Shown here piece after piece: positions 18,126-26,169 of a DNA stretch of 64,000 nt; the first letter of the stretch is position 1, and the number at the start of each line of letters is the position of its first letter. Position numbers and translations under genes: made by a program. Source of the stretch: Aliikangiella coralliicola (GTDB lineage Bacteria > Pseudomonadota > Gammaproteobacteria > Enterobacterales > Kangiellaceae); assembly GCF_007004725.1 (NCBI RefSeq), contig NZ_ML660164.1, positions 62,001 through 126,000 of the forward strand. The letters run 5' to 3'. Under the pieces are notes generated by a model that was given only the letters and a program-made list of their open reading frames with translations, was not told where the DNA came from and ran no database searches.

Positions 18126-18356
18126 AGTTGCCTGAATGAGTAATATGGAGGTTTGTTGAACAAAAAAGGGCAAGATTATAAAGGGTCACAGACTGAATCA
18201 ATTGATCCAGGACAATAATCGAGGAATAAGATTTAATTGAGGAGTGATTAGCAAGGGATTATCTGAACCGGTAAGTGGCGACTAAAATTAATAAAAATCT
18301 GAAACTAACGAGAGCAATTAACTTCAGGTCAATTATCAATTACTAATTACTAATTT

Positions 18357-19040
18357 TTAATGGTGATGATGGTGATTCATTTCTCCCGCCGCAAACACAC
18401 CATACAGAATATAAATGCCAAACCCGACAAAGAGTAAGGCGCTGATTAAACGCACTGGCGGGCGGTTAAGCCTGTTTTTTAATGTGGCACTGGCCGCGCC
18501 TGCAAGGAGTGTTGCTGGCAGAGTGCCTAAGCCAAAGCAAAGCATAAATAAACTGCTGTGCAAAGGATTCGCCGTGGTGATCGCATAGCTTAAACTTGTA
18601 TAAACCAGACCACAGGGAAGCCAGCCCCACAAGGCACCGAGAAGCAACGCTTGAGAAGTTGTTTTCACGGGAAATAATGATTGGCTTAAAGGGCTTATTT
18701 TGTTCCAGAGCAATTTTCCCAGCCGTTCAAGATAGCTCAGCGCCATCCAGATTCGGCTCACGTAAAAGCCCATTAATATCAGTAAAATACCTGAAAGAGT
18801 TGAGAGGATTGGTAGTGGACTAAGTTGGTTAACTTGAGCGCCAAACCAGCCAGCGAGTAAACCAATCAAGCAATAGCTGAGAATGCGGCCAACTTGATAA
18901 AATGTAATTCTGATCCACTTGTTCGATTGGTCTGCAGTCGCCAGCGACAGACTACTTATGATGCCGCCGCACATCCCGATACAATGACCGGCACCGAGCA
19001 AACCTAAAACAAAAGCACTAACCAGTGAAATTTCAGCCAT
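18357..19040 (-). CDS. SafE/TauE-like membrane protein with polyhistidine tail
   Basis: This 227-residue integral membrane protein has about six hydrophobic segments. It opens with LGLLGAGHCIGMCGG, the GHCxGMCGG motif of the UreH/DsbD_2-like 'sulfite exporter TauE/SafE' family often linked to cbb3 oxidase clusters, and has a matching LLGALWGWLPCGLVY in the second half. It ends in five histidines, which together with the cysteines suggest copper or another metal. It is the third gene after ccoS and the DUF2057 gene. A role in copper supply to cbb3 oxidase is inferred from this setting. Confidence 0.85.
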   Translation of the reverse strand: MAEISLVSAFVLGLLGAGHCIGMCGGIISSLSLATADQSNKWIRITFYQVGRILSYCLIGLLAGWFGAQVNQLSPLPILSTLSGILLILMGFYVSRIWMALSYLERLGKLLWNKISPLSQSLFPVKTTSQALLLGALWGWLPCGLVYTSLSYAITTANPLHSSLFMLCFGLGTLPATLLAGAASATLKNRLNRPPVRLISALLFVGFGIYILYGVFAAGEMNHHHHH

Positions 19041-19091
19041 GATTTAAAATTATCAAATTAGGTTTCGATAAAGGTCAATGGCTCTGAATAA

Positions 19092-19811
19092 TCACTGACC
19101 TTTTTCAATTGATTGAAGAAAAGCTTTTCGTTCTTCAGGGCTCGCTTGTTGCCACCAATAATGGAGCATTTTAGTCGGCATTGACCGCCCTTGCGAGATT
19201 GGCCTTTGGGGGCTATTTTCACCTGATAAAATCGAAGCTTTATTGTTCGGCGAGATACTACCTGAATTTTTATTTTGATGCGATAAATTCACTGCGGCTT
19301 TTTGTCGCGGGCGCGTTTCGCTGATCAGAAAACTGGTTTGATCGCTGGCTAATGGTCGTAGTTGAAATTTTACTTTTGAATTTCGATCACCTTTAACCAC
19401 TTCAAATACAGGGTTAAGTATATAGCGTTTTGCAGCGGAAGCATCGACGGGTTTGATAAAGCGTTGAAAATAGTTTCCGTCTTTTTCGAGATAAATGGAG
19501 AGTAAATAGGGATCTGATTTGACAATATCAAAATTTTCGCCGTCTTCATCTTCATAAACTTCTTCAAACTCAATCGCCAATTTATTAAGGCCGGGTCGTA
19601 AACTGAGTTGCCTGTTTTGGTTCAATAAACCTGATGGGTAATTTTTACCGTTGAGCGCTTTAATATTAAAACTTTCCGCAATGGTGAGTTTGGGTTGTGC
19701 TTGAACCGAAGAAAACAAAAACACAGATAAGATCAGTAGCGCCTTTATCAACAATGAAGAAAACGGAAACTTTAAAAATTGGTAGTTCAAATTAGCTCGT
19801 TGATTAAACAT
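19092..19811 (-). CDS. DUF2057 (YccT-like) exported protein
   Basis: The 239-residue protein has a signal peptide (about residues 18-38, ending VQAQ) and a DUF2057-type domain with LSLRPGLNKLAIEFEEVYED and SDPYLLSIYLEKDGNYF. Family function is unknown. The C-terminal third (from about residue 165) is polar and low in complexity, ending in a short helical WWQQASPEERKAFLQSI. Its ATG overlaps the ccoS stop by one base (TAATG), implying translational coupling. The family call is moderately confident. Confidence 0.75.
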   Translation of the reverse strand: MFNQRANLNYQFLKFPFSSLLIKALLILSVFLFSSVQAQPKLTIAESFNIKALNGKNYPSGLLNQNRQLSLRPGLNKLAIEFEEVYEDEDGENFDIVKSDPYLLSIYLEKDGNYFQRFIKPVDASAAKRYILNPVFEVVKGDRNSKVKFQLRPLASDQTSFLISETRPRQKAAVNLSHQNKNSGSISPNNKASILSGENSPQRPISQGRSMPTKMLHYWWQQASPEERKAFLQSIEKGQ

Positions 19812-20065
19812 TACCTGTCCTCAGGAATTTGGTGAAGATCATCTGGGGAAGATGGTTCGTTTGCTCGATTAACATTATCGGTATCTGATTCAATTGTTTT
19901 AGAATTTGTATTGTTTTGTTGTTTGATATCATCATCAAATAAAATGTCAACTGGTGGCGAGTCAAGATCTTGAAACTGCCCTGTACGAACGGCCCAAAAA
20001 AAGATCGCAATTGCGATAACAAGTAGTGCAATTGAAAGTGGTATTAACCAATATATAACGTCCAA
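19811..20065 (-). CDS. ccoS: cbb3-type cytochrome oxidase assembly protein CcoS
   Basis: CcoS is a small inner-membrane protein required to mature cbb3 oxidase. The N-terminal 50 residues are typical: one membrane helix (YWLIPLSIALLVIAIAIFFW) then AVRTGQFQDLDSP and ILFDDD. The acidic C-terminal tail of about 30 residues is longer than usual. The oxidase genes ccoNOP and the copper ATPase ccoI are not beside it in the part of the chromosome seen here: upstream lies an unrelated membrane gene. Confidence 0.93.
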   Translation of the reverse strand: MDVIYWLIPLSIALLVIAIAIFFWAVRTGQFQDLDSPPVDILFDDDIKQQNNTNSKTIESDTDNVNRANEPSSPDDLHQIPEDR

Positions 20066-20131
20066 TTGGTTTTATTCCTGTGTTTGATGAATGGAGTAGA
20101 TACGGTCAACTAAATTTAGCTTTTAATGCAA

Positions 20132-20234
20132 GGGTGACATCGAGCAATGTTTTGACTCATTGACTTTTAATCAGTAACTTTTAATCAACAACTTTTAATC
20201 AAAACCCTAAACAGGGTGAGAAGATGTCACCCTG
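20132..20234. repeat. 14-bp triplicate inside an inverted repeat, with a terminator hairpin
   Basis: Three copies of a 14-base unit (AACTTTTAATCAAC-like) run at 20162-20175, 20176-20189 and 20190-20203. GGGTGACATC (20132-20141) and GATGTCACCC (20223-20232) flank them as a perfect inverted repeat. The right arm can alternatively pair locally: CAGGGTGA (20212-20219) with TCACCCTG (20227-20234). On the minus strand that hairpin is followed by TTTAGGGTTTTG and probably ends the YIP1 transcript. Confidence 0.75.
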
Positions 20235-20277
20235 AGTTTATTTTCAACCTAACTTAATTCGCTTCAGAAAATCGAAA

Positions 20278-20880
20278 TTAAGAAGTAAATACCGGCGCGA
20301 TACCTGAGCCCCAAAAGACAATCGTAATCGCAAGCATTCCCACTAAGCTAACCATACAGAGCGTAAGGATAGAGCTGGCAAATAGGAAGCCTTTCTCTTC
20401 ATTAATTCCCATAATTTGCGGCACGCCTTTATAAAGCAAATTGACTGAAAAAGCGATAGCAACCAAGCTAAATAACATATCCAGCCACAAAATTGGAAAA
20501 CTGCCCAGCACGCCAACCAGGAATAGTGGCGAGCAGCTGTATGCGGTTAAGTTAACACATTCTGCCATGGTTGGATTGGCACCGTAAGTTTTCGCCATCC
20601 ATTGAACAAAGGCCGACACCACTAACACGGCGCTAAGTATAGCGAAATAAGCTATAACCGAGAGATAAAGTGCGCTTTCCGACGTTAATTTATAGGTTTC
20701 GCCGTTGCCGATTGACCAACCAACGTAAGTACTTCCGATAAAAGCAGAAACTGGTGGAATGGCTGCGAAAAATATCAGGTAAGTTAAAAATATGTGGCTA
20801 ATACTCTGTTTTTGCTCACTTATCTTACGCCACTCGTTCGATGGATCATAAAGTAGTGCAATAGCATTTGTAAGTGACAT
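20278..20880 (-). CDS. YIP1-family inner-membrane protein
   Basis: The protein (200 residues) has five hydrophobic segments and the N-terminal ALLYDPSNEWRKIS pattern seen in bacterial YIP1-domain proteins. No enzymatic motif is seen. GAGGAG upstream selects the ATG at 20880 over an in-frame start nine codons earlier. It appears to be a single-gene transcript; function is unknown. Confidence 0.8.
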   Translation of the reverse strand: MSLTNAIALLYDPSNEWRKISEQKQSISHIFLTYLIFFAAIPPVSAFIGSTYVGWSIGNGETYKLTSESALYLSVIAYFAILSAVLVVSAFVQWMAKTYGANPTMAECVNLTAYSCSPLFLVGVLGSFPILWLDMLFSLVAIAFSVNLLYKGVPQIMGINEEKGFLFASSILTLCMVSLVGMLAITIVFWGSGIAPVFTS

Positions 20881-20992
20881 GGCTTGCTCCTCATTCTTAT
20901 CCAACATAAACCCTTATAATTATTTAATTTGGTCCTTATCATTAATAATACACCAGCAAAATTAATTATCAATCAAGAGTTTGCGTGTTTGG

Positions 20993-21727
20993 TTAAAAAG
21001 AGAGCAAGGTAGAGAGCCAGCCAATAATGCCGCCAAACACACCACCCCAAACGACCAGCCATCCCAAGTGTTTCTTAATCATTTCCTGAACTATTTGTTT
21101 CACTAGCTGCGGCGTGAGTTCTGATAATCGTTTATCGATAATTGAGTCGACCTTTGATTTGATGTCCGATAATACTTCCGGCTGCTCGATTTCAGTTTTT
21201 AACAACTCGATAAATTCTGGTTGATGACTCATCTCAATTAATGATGATTTCATGCTGGTAATAAAGGGGTCTTTCAGCGGTGTTAACGCTTCCTGTCCAC
21301 CAAACATTCCGAGCATGCCGCCGAAGGAGGATTGCATAATGACCTCGATAAGGCGATCAAAAGCGGGAGAGAGGTCGACTTTTTCGATAACTGGTTCAAG
21401 GTGAAGGTTGGGTTGGACGCCCTCACCACCACTCAAGAATTTATCGATATTTTCATCGGTGAAAAACTGTTCCATCATCATGGTCTTAATCGCCGCCTTA
21501 AACTCTTCAAATCGAGCGGGGATAACGCCTGAACCGTAAAGCCCGGGCACTTTCTCAAATAGCATATGAACTGCCAGCCAGTTGGTCAGAGCGCCAGAAA
21601 AAGCGAATAAGCCAATGGTAAGCAAAATAGGTTGTGGTAAAAAATAACCCACCAGAACTAAGCAAAAGGCGATGAAATTTGTGATAAAGCTTTTGTTCAC
21701 GATTCGAAATCCAGTTTGAAATGACAA
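20993..21727 (-). CDS. DUF445 membrane protein
   Basis: The 244-residue protein has two N-terminal membrane segments, the DUF445 block ALTNWLAVHMLFEKVPGLYGSGVIPARFEEF, a long amphipathic middle with IDKRLSELTPQLVKQIVQEM, and a C-terminal membrane helix (WLVVWGGVFGGIIGWLSTLL). This matches DUF445, whose role is not known. The start at 21727 is TTG without a clear ribosome site; a GTG nine codons later (21700) is a reasonable alternative. Confidence 0.85.
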   Translation of the reverse strand: MSFQTGFRIVNKSFITNFIAFCLVLVGYFLPQPILLTIGLFAFSGALTNWLAVHMLFEKVPGLYGSGVIPARFEEFKAAIKTMMMEQFFTDENIDKFLSGGEGVQPNLHLEPVIEKVDLSPAFDRLIEVIMQSSFGGMLGMFGGQEALTPLKDPFITSMKSSLIEMSHQPEFIELLKTEIEQPEVLSDIKSKVDSIIDKRLSELTPQLVKQIVQEMIKKHLGWLVVWGGVFGGIIGWLSTLLSF

Positions 21728-21962
21728 AATATAGCGCGGATTCTAACAAGAAATAATAAGAGTGAGTAGGCGATTTTCTGGTTCTATCGCTATTTTACGG
21801 GTTGTTCTATTGTTCTTCGTGTGAGCGCCAATAACTGGCTGGTTTGATTGATGCCACAGGAATCATCTGTCGTTATTCGAGATGGTCCGAAACCTGAAGT
21901 TAAGCTTTCGATTATCTTCAAGCTCCGAACCTATTTCATAGAATACCTTCATTTAGACAGCG

Positions 21963-22358
21963 TTAATGCTTTCCTGGAGACAAGGCAACGCCTTTGCGTT
22001 CTTTGTAAATATAAGCTTGCAGTGCGATCATTTTTGGGTCATCAGCGGCAAGTGATTTGCCTTCCAAAGGATTTTTAATACACCAATTGATCATTTCCCA
22101 GATGTGGGTCACTTTGCCTAATTGTTTCTGAAATTTGGGGTAGGTTTCCGGGTGAGTATTGGCGCCGTTCGGATGGCATTGAGCACAAGCAACGCCATTG
22201 GTTCCAAGCTTTGGACTAACCCATAATTGCCGACCTTCTTTAGCGACTATTTCAAATTGAGCCAGCCAACGCTCAACGTCTTTTTCACTAAATTCGTCGG
22301 CTACTATTCGTTGGCCTGGCACCAAAAAAATCAGCAAAATTAAAGTCAACCATTTCAT
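21963..22358 (-). CDS. periplasmic mono-haem cytochrome c
   Basis: The 131-residue protein has a signal peptide (residues 1-20) and one haem-binding CAQCH followed by PNGANTHPETYPKFQKQLG, resembling SoxA/diheme-type class I cytochromes. M88 in HIWEMINWC is a plausible axial ligand. A strong AAGGAG precedes the ATG. It lies 14 bp after the metallophosphoesterase gene as the last gene of the redox operon and could deliver electrons to the peroxidase encoded two genes upstream; that pairing is inferred. Confidence 0.85.
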   Translation of the reverse strand: MKWLTLILLIFLVPGQRIVADEFSEKDVERWLAQFEIVAKEGRQLWVSPKLGTNGVACAQCHPNGANTHPETYPKFQKQLGKVTHIWEMINWCIKNPLEGKSLAADDPKMIALQAYIYKERKGVALSPGKH

Positions 22359-22372
22359 ATTGATTCTCCTTA

Positions 22373-23437
22373 TTAGTAGTGTTTTTGTGGCGCTGTTGGA
22401 TTATTTTGGTATTGGTACTTGTCGTCCTCCAGGTGATTTCGTTTGGCATTCCATTTCAGGATACGATTATCATTGCTGTAGAGATTAAACGATAAGTCAG
22501 TACGACCACTATGCATGTTCATAAATTGCCAGCCGGTGGCATCGCGTTCATCAAAAGGGTCGGCACGGTTCATCGGAACGGTAAGAATTGGCAAGTGGCT
22601 TTCGGCCTGTGCATAAGTTGAAGGGTAGGGCCAGGGCCAGGCAGTGGACATCACCGAACTAAACGCAATATTGCCAATCTGGTTGTACTGTATCTGGTGA
22701 ACATGGCCGTAAATCACATTAGCCTGCTCAAAACGATTGAGTAATTTTTGAATTTGTTCGGCTTCTTCTGTCCAGAAGTTCCAGCCCTTATAAATTTTTT
22801 GCAGTGGCGAGTGGGAAAACACAACAACGGGTGTGTCTTTATCATATTTAGCCAAATCCTTCTTTAACCACTTCAGCTGTTTCTTTCCAACCATAAAAGG
22901 AGAACCGTTTGGATTATCTAGTCCAGCCATTTCTCCCATGCGCTGCTCTGCAGTGTCCCATCGGTTATTCCATTCATCGTAAGTTAAAATACTATTAAGA
23001 ACGACAAAATGAACACCTTTGTGGTCAAAGCTGTAGTACTGTTTGCCGTAAAGCTCACTCCAGTATTCGCCATAGTCCAGGTAATAGTCGTGCTCTCCCA
23101 TAACCATATAGTTTTTATAACGCAGTCCGCTGAGAATTTCTGCGCCATGGTCGAGTTCTGCCTTGGTACCGAGCTGCGCCAGATCGCCGCCAAATACGGC
23201 AAAATCAGGTTTAGGGTCAAGTAAGTTCGCTTCGGCTACTGCGCGTTTTAGGCCTTGATCCCAGTTACGGACAAATTGATTATTTTTTATATGCTGGATA
23301 TGGGAATCGGAAATATAAGCAAAAGTGAAGTTATGCTCCGGCTTTGCAAAAGCAAGTTTGACCATGCTCACTGGTAACATGCCTGCAATGAGTGCAGAAG
23401 AGGAGCCTTTGATAAAGTTTCGTCTGGATATGCTCAT
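22373..23437 (-). CDS. Tat-exported calcineurin-like metallophosphoesterase
   Basis: A twin-arginine signal (SRRNFIKG followed by a hydrophobic stretch) directs this 354-residue protein to the periplasm as a folded enzyme. The metallophosphoesterase motifs are in order: SDSH, GGDLAQLG, GEHD, VVFSHSPL and YGHVH. The third is usually GNHD; here glutamate replaces the asparagine that normally ligates metal. The start overlaps the peroxidase stop by four bases (ATGA). The substrate is unknown. Confidence 0.9.
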   Translation of the reverse strand: MSISRRNFIKGSSSALIAGMLPVSMVKLAFAKPEHNFTFAYISDSHIQHIKNNQFVRNWDQGLKRAVAEANLLDPKPDFAVFGGDLAQLGTKAELDHGAEILSGLRYKNYMVMGEHDYYLDYGEYWSELYGKQYYSFDHKGVHFVVLNSILTYDEWNNRWDTAEQRMGEMAGLDNPNGSPFMVGKKQLKWLKKDLAKYDKDTPVVVFSHSPLQKIYKGWNFWTEEAEQIQKLLNRFEQANVIYGHVHQIQYNQIGNIAFSSVMSTAWPWPYPSTYAQAESHLPILTVPMNRADPFDERDATGWQFMNMHSGRTDLSFNLYSNDNRILKWNAKRNHLEDDKYQYQNNPTAPQKHY

Positions 23438-24558
23438 GAGCCGTGCTCCTGATTAGTTGTCTTTGTCTGGTTTTTTATTTCTGGTGAAGTCAAACTTTCC
23501 ATAAATGAAACGAGATCATCAATCTGTTGTTCGGACAGATTCAGAGGTCGGATGCCACCGCTTAAATAGGGCGTAATCGGCTGGTTTTTATCTAAAGCGC
23601 CGCCATTATTATAATGAACAACCACATCGCGTAATGTTTGCAGACTACCATCGTGCATGTAAGGTGCAGTTAGTGCAATGTTTCTCAAAGTCGGCGTCTT
23701 AAAACCGCCGAGATCACTCAATTGATTATTAACCGCAAATCGCCCGAGGTGAGAAGTATTTGGTTGAGTTAATACGGCGATATCAACATCGGCACCTTTC
23801 GATTTTGCGACGAGGAATGATTTGGCTAACGGTTCAATTTTTTCTCCGAGTTCATTGACGCCGATACCAATGTTATGAAATTTATGGTCAGTAAATAGCG
23901 CATTGTCTTGTTCGATAGTGTGGCAAGAGACGCAACGACCTTCGTTTAAAAAAACTTCAAAACCTCTTTTTTCCTGCGCGTTTAACGCGTTTTCCTTGCC
24001 GCTAAAGTAATAATGATCAAACGGACTATTGCCGGAAATTTGCGTTCTTTCAAATGCGGCAATTGCTTTGAGAACGTGCTCCATCGTTATTTTTTTCGAG
24101 GAAACACCAAACACCTTTCGAAATGCTTTTTGATACTTTTTGTCCTTTGCAATTACTTTTAGAATAGGCTGGTGAGTAGCAAGCCCCATTTCAACCGGAT
24201 TTAGAAAAGGGTGCTGTGCCTGATCTTCCAGGTCAGGTGAACGCCCATCCCAAAATTGAGTTTGATTGTAAGCTGCATTTAAAACCGTTGGTGCATTGCG
24301 TGTGCCGGTTAAGTTATTGATCCCAACGGAAACTGGCAAAGGACTATCGGTAAACGCTTTATCGGGAGCGTGGCAAGTTGCACAGCTGACCTTACCGGTA
24401 GAGCTGAATCGAATGTCGTTAAAAAGCCTATCCCCAAGGGCTATTTTTTCCGGCGTTTGCGGATTATCCGACGGGACCGGCAACTTAGGTAATCCCAGCG
24501 GTTCTGCAATGGATAATATCGGGAACAGCGCGAAGAGAAATAAAATCTTTTTTTTCAT
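23434..24558 (-). CDS. di-haem cytochrome c peroxidase (CcpA/MauG family)
   Basis: The exported 374-residue protein has a signal peptide (MKKKILFLFALFPILSIA) and two haem sites, CATCH near residue 60 and CVSCH near residue 215, with the family's NAPTVLNAAYNQTQFWDGR and APYMHDGSLQTL segments. The family reduces hydrogen peroxide with electrons from small cytochromes, or, in MauG relatives, oxidises protein tyrosine or tryptophan. AAGGAGG precedes the ATG. It is joined to the metallophosphoesterase gene by a 4-bp overlap and preceded by a rhodanese gene 130 bp upstream. Confidence 0.92.
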   Translation of the reverse strand: MKKKILFLFALFPILSIAEPLGLPKLPVPSDNPQTPEKIALGDRLFNDIRFSSTGKVSCATCHAPDKAFTDSPLPVSVGINNLTGTRNAPTVLNAAYNQTQFWDGRSPDLEDQAQHPFLNPVEMGLATHQPILKVIAKDKKYQKAFRKVFGVSSKKITMEHVLKAIAAFERTQISGNSPFDHYYFSGKENALNAQEKRGFEVFLNEGRCVSCHTIEQDNALFTDHKFHNIGIGVNELGEKIEPLAKSFLVAKSKGADVDIAVLTQPNTSHLGRFAVNNQLSDLGGFKTPTLRNIALTAPYMHDGSLQTLRDVVVHYNNGGALDKNQPITPYLSGGIRPLNLSEQQIDDLVSFMESLTSPEIKNQTKTTNQEHGS

Positions 24559-24597
24559 TTGTGCCTCCTTTTAAGAAGTTGCAGAACTTTTAATGAA

Positions 24598-24634
24598 GCA
24601 ACCGGTTGTGACTGAGTAGCGTAACGCCGGTTGC
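24598..24634. repeat. inverted repeat between the rhodanese and peroxidase genes
   Basis: GCAACCGG (24598-24605) and CCGGTTGC (24627-24634) form an eight-base stem around a 21-base loop. No T tail follows, so a processing or partial-termination site is as likely as a terminator. Confidence 0.45.
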
Positions 24635-24688
24635 TGAGCAGTCCTGATTTTAAGCTGGCAGAGGTTTCATAATTTGAAAGCTTGCCGA

Positions 24689-25237
24689 CTAAACACCGCA
24701 GTTAAAAACGACCAGATTATTTTTGAACATCAGCTGTTTGGCGGGTAAAACCTTAACATTGTCATACCCGAGAGAAATCAGGCTTTGTGCGACCTTTGAT
24801 GCTCTTTTCCCCGTTTTGCAATAAACTAATATGAGCTTATTTTTATCTTCAGGTAGTTGAGAGTTTTCAAGGTTGACAGCTTGAAGTGGCACATTAATCG
24901 CCCCTTGTACATGGGAATGAGAAAACTCTTCTGTTGAACGTGCATCAATCAGAGTAAAAGTGTTTTTATTTGTGAGGTAAGATAAAAGAAGCGCTGTTTC
25001 TATCGGGCTGAATGCTGATTCCGATTTTTGCTTTTGAACGGAACTTAAGTCGATTTTCTGATTTGATTTTCGACCTGTTTGTTTAGCTGATATCACGGAA
25101 GAGTTACTAGTATTTTTGGAGAGTTTAACAGGTGAATTAATTTCTTGTCGATGTGAACTTTGTTCAGAAGCGACAGATGTATTAGCCAACAATGCGACAG
25201 GGATGACTGTAAACAATAGGTAAAACAAGTGCGACAT
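24689..25237 (-). CDS. exported rhodanese-domain protein
   Basis: The 182-residue protein has a signal peptide (about residues 1-23), a serine/lysine-rich linker (about 24-75) and one rhodanese domain containing LIDARSTEEFSHSHVQGAINVPL and the active-site loop VYCKTGKRAS with its cysteine. It probably handles sulfur or phosphate transfer in the periplasm. It is the first gene of the run leading to the peroxidase, phosphoesterase and cytochrome. Co-transcription across the 130-bp gap to the peroxidase gene is probable but unproven. Confidence 0.88.
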   Translation of the reverse strand: MSHLFYLLFTVIPVALLANTSVASEQSSHRQEINSPVKLSKNTSNSSVISAKQTGRKSNQKIDLSSVQKQKSESAFSPIETALLLSYLTNKNTFTLIDARSTEEFSHSHVQGAINVPLQAVNLENSQLPEDKNKLILVYCKTGKRASKVAQSLISLGYDNVKVLPAKQLMFKNNLVVFNCGV

Positions 25238-25343
25238 AGTAGCCTCTCATTTGTTTATTGTGTTTAGCTTGTCTGACTAATATTTTCGTAACATCGACTT
25301 CAATAATATCCGGTGTATTTGCTATCCAGTTACAATGAAATAG

Positions 25344-25412
25344 TTTCGGCAAAGACAACTCATTTCGCCAAAGACACTAATTTCACCAAAGACAACTGGT
25401 TTCAATAAAGAA
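25344..25412. repeat. 18-19-bp tandem repeat, about 3.5 copies
   Basis: Units starting at 25344, 25363, 25381 and 25400 share TTTCRCCAAAGACAACT with small changes; the last copy decays. A 115-codon ORF on the minus strand (25322-25669) is built partly on this repeat and I do not accept it as a gene. Confidence 0.8.
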
Positions 25413-25702
25413 TATTGAACTGAATAAAAGCAACCGCTGAAATACCCCACTGTCAGAGTAAGTTTAAGGTTTCGAAAATTAGAATAATATAGGGTAGCAT
25501 CGTCAACAAATATATTTTCTTTATGAGTTCGATAGAGATATGCTTGGTCATATTTTTTATCTCTTTGAGAGAATTTTTTATTGGATAAAGTAAGGTTTTT
25601 CGTATTAATTGAAATGTTAGTTAGCAGTTTTGAGATGAGTCGCAGCAAGTTCGGATTAGTTTTTGTCAATGTTACTTCGGGATGTTACTTCTACTATTTT
25701 AT

Positions 25703-25730
25703 TTGACAAAAGATATATTCGGCGTATTAT
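25703..25730 (+). promoter_or_regulatory. sigma-70 promoter of the small-gene region
   Basis: A perfect -35 TTGACA (25703-25708) and a TATTAT -10 (25725-25730) are separated by 16 bases. It faces the 11-codon ORF, the hairpins and the terminator downstream. Confidence 0.7.
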
Positions 25731-25760
25731 TGCGCGCACGCCGCTTAATTTCTCTGTTTG

Positions 25761-25823
25761 CAAGTTGATGATTGTATTTGACAGATTGATTATTGTATTT
25801 GACCGGTTGGTTATTGTATTTGA
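25761..25823 (+). repeat. three tandem 21-bp units after the promoter
   Basis: Units at 25761-25781, 25782-25802 and 25803-25823 share the core TTGATTATTGTATTTGA with few changes. The 21-base period equals two helical turns, so the same face would be presented three times. They lie 30 bases past the -10 and could be an array of protein sites or part of the transcript. Confidence 0.85.
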
Positions 25824-25886
25824 GAAATCGGCACATTAATTTTGTTTATCTAGAATTTTTAATTCATATTAAGAGGAGTATTTGAA

Positions 25887-25922
25887 ATGCCAGGTTTTAA
25901 TAAAAGAAAACAATTTAAATAA
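25887..25922 (+). CDS. 11-residue basic ORF, possible leader peptide
   Basis: AGAGGAG (25872-25878) stands eight bases before an ATG opening an 11-codon frame, MPGFNKRKQFK, ending in TAA. Five of eleven residues are Lys or Arg. The frame runs straight into two competing hairpins and a terminator, the layout of a leader-peptide attenuator; it could equally be a small mRNA or regulatory RNA. Translation is supported only by the ribosome site. Confidence 0.5.
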   Translation: MPGFNKRKQFK

Positions 25923-25969
25923 ACCTTTCAAATGCTTAATGCTCGAAAGGTTTGAAGATACCTTTCGAG
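25921..25969 (+). promoter_or_regulatory. mutually exclusive hairpins (attenuator-like)
   Basis: AAACCTTTC (25921-25929) can pair with GAAAGGTTT (25945-25953). Alternatively CTCGAAAGG (25942-25950) can pair with CCTTTCGAG (25961-25969). Both stems are perfect nine-mers and share 25945-25950, so only one can form. The first stem begins within the stop codon of the 11-codon ORF, where a ribosome could choose between them. Confidence 0.6.
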
Positions 25970-25987
25970 TCAGAAATCACTTCTTTG

Positions 25988-26020
25988 AAGCCCTGACTGG
26001 AAATCCAGTCAGGGCTTTTT
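25988..26020 (+). terminator. strong rho-independent terminator
   Basis: AAGCCCTGACTGG and CCAGTCAGGGCTT form a perfect 13-bp stem with an AAAT loop and a T tail. It follows the competing hairpins and precedes three small genes. Confidence 0.93.
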
Positions 26021-26169
26021 CGTTTGGTACTTCAGAAAACTAATAGAATGGCTAGCCAAATTAACTGGCAGAATATTGGTGACAGTGAGTTAATGGTCGC
26101 GTCGAAATATCTGATTGATTATTCATGACCATTCATATTTACCCATATTTTACAAAGGAGAAAGTTAAC

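Noticed and set aside
25322-25669. 115-codon ORF on the minus strand
   Set aside because: It runs through a short tandem repeat, gives a repetitive C-terminus (FGEISVFGEM), and has no convincing ribosome site or family.
26048-26128. 26-codon ORF after the terminator (MASQINWQ...)
   Set aside because: No ribosome site; it may be chance.
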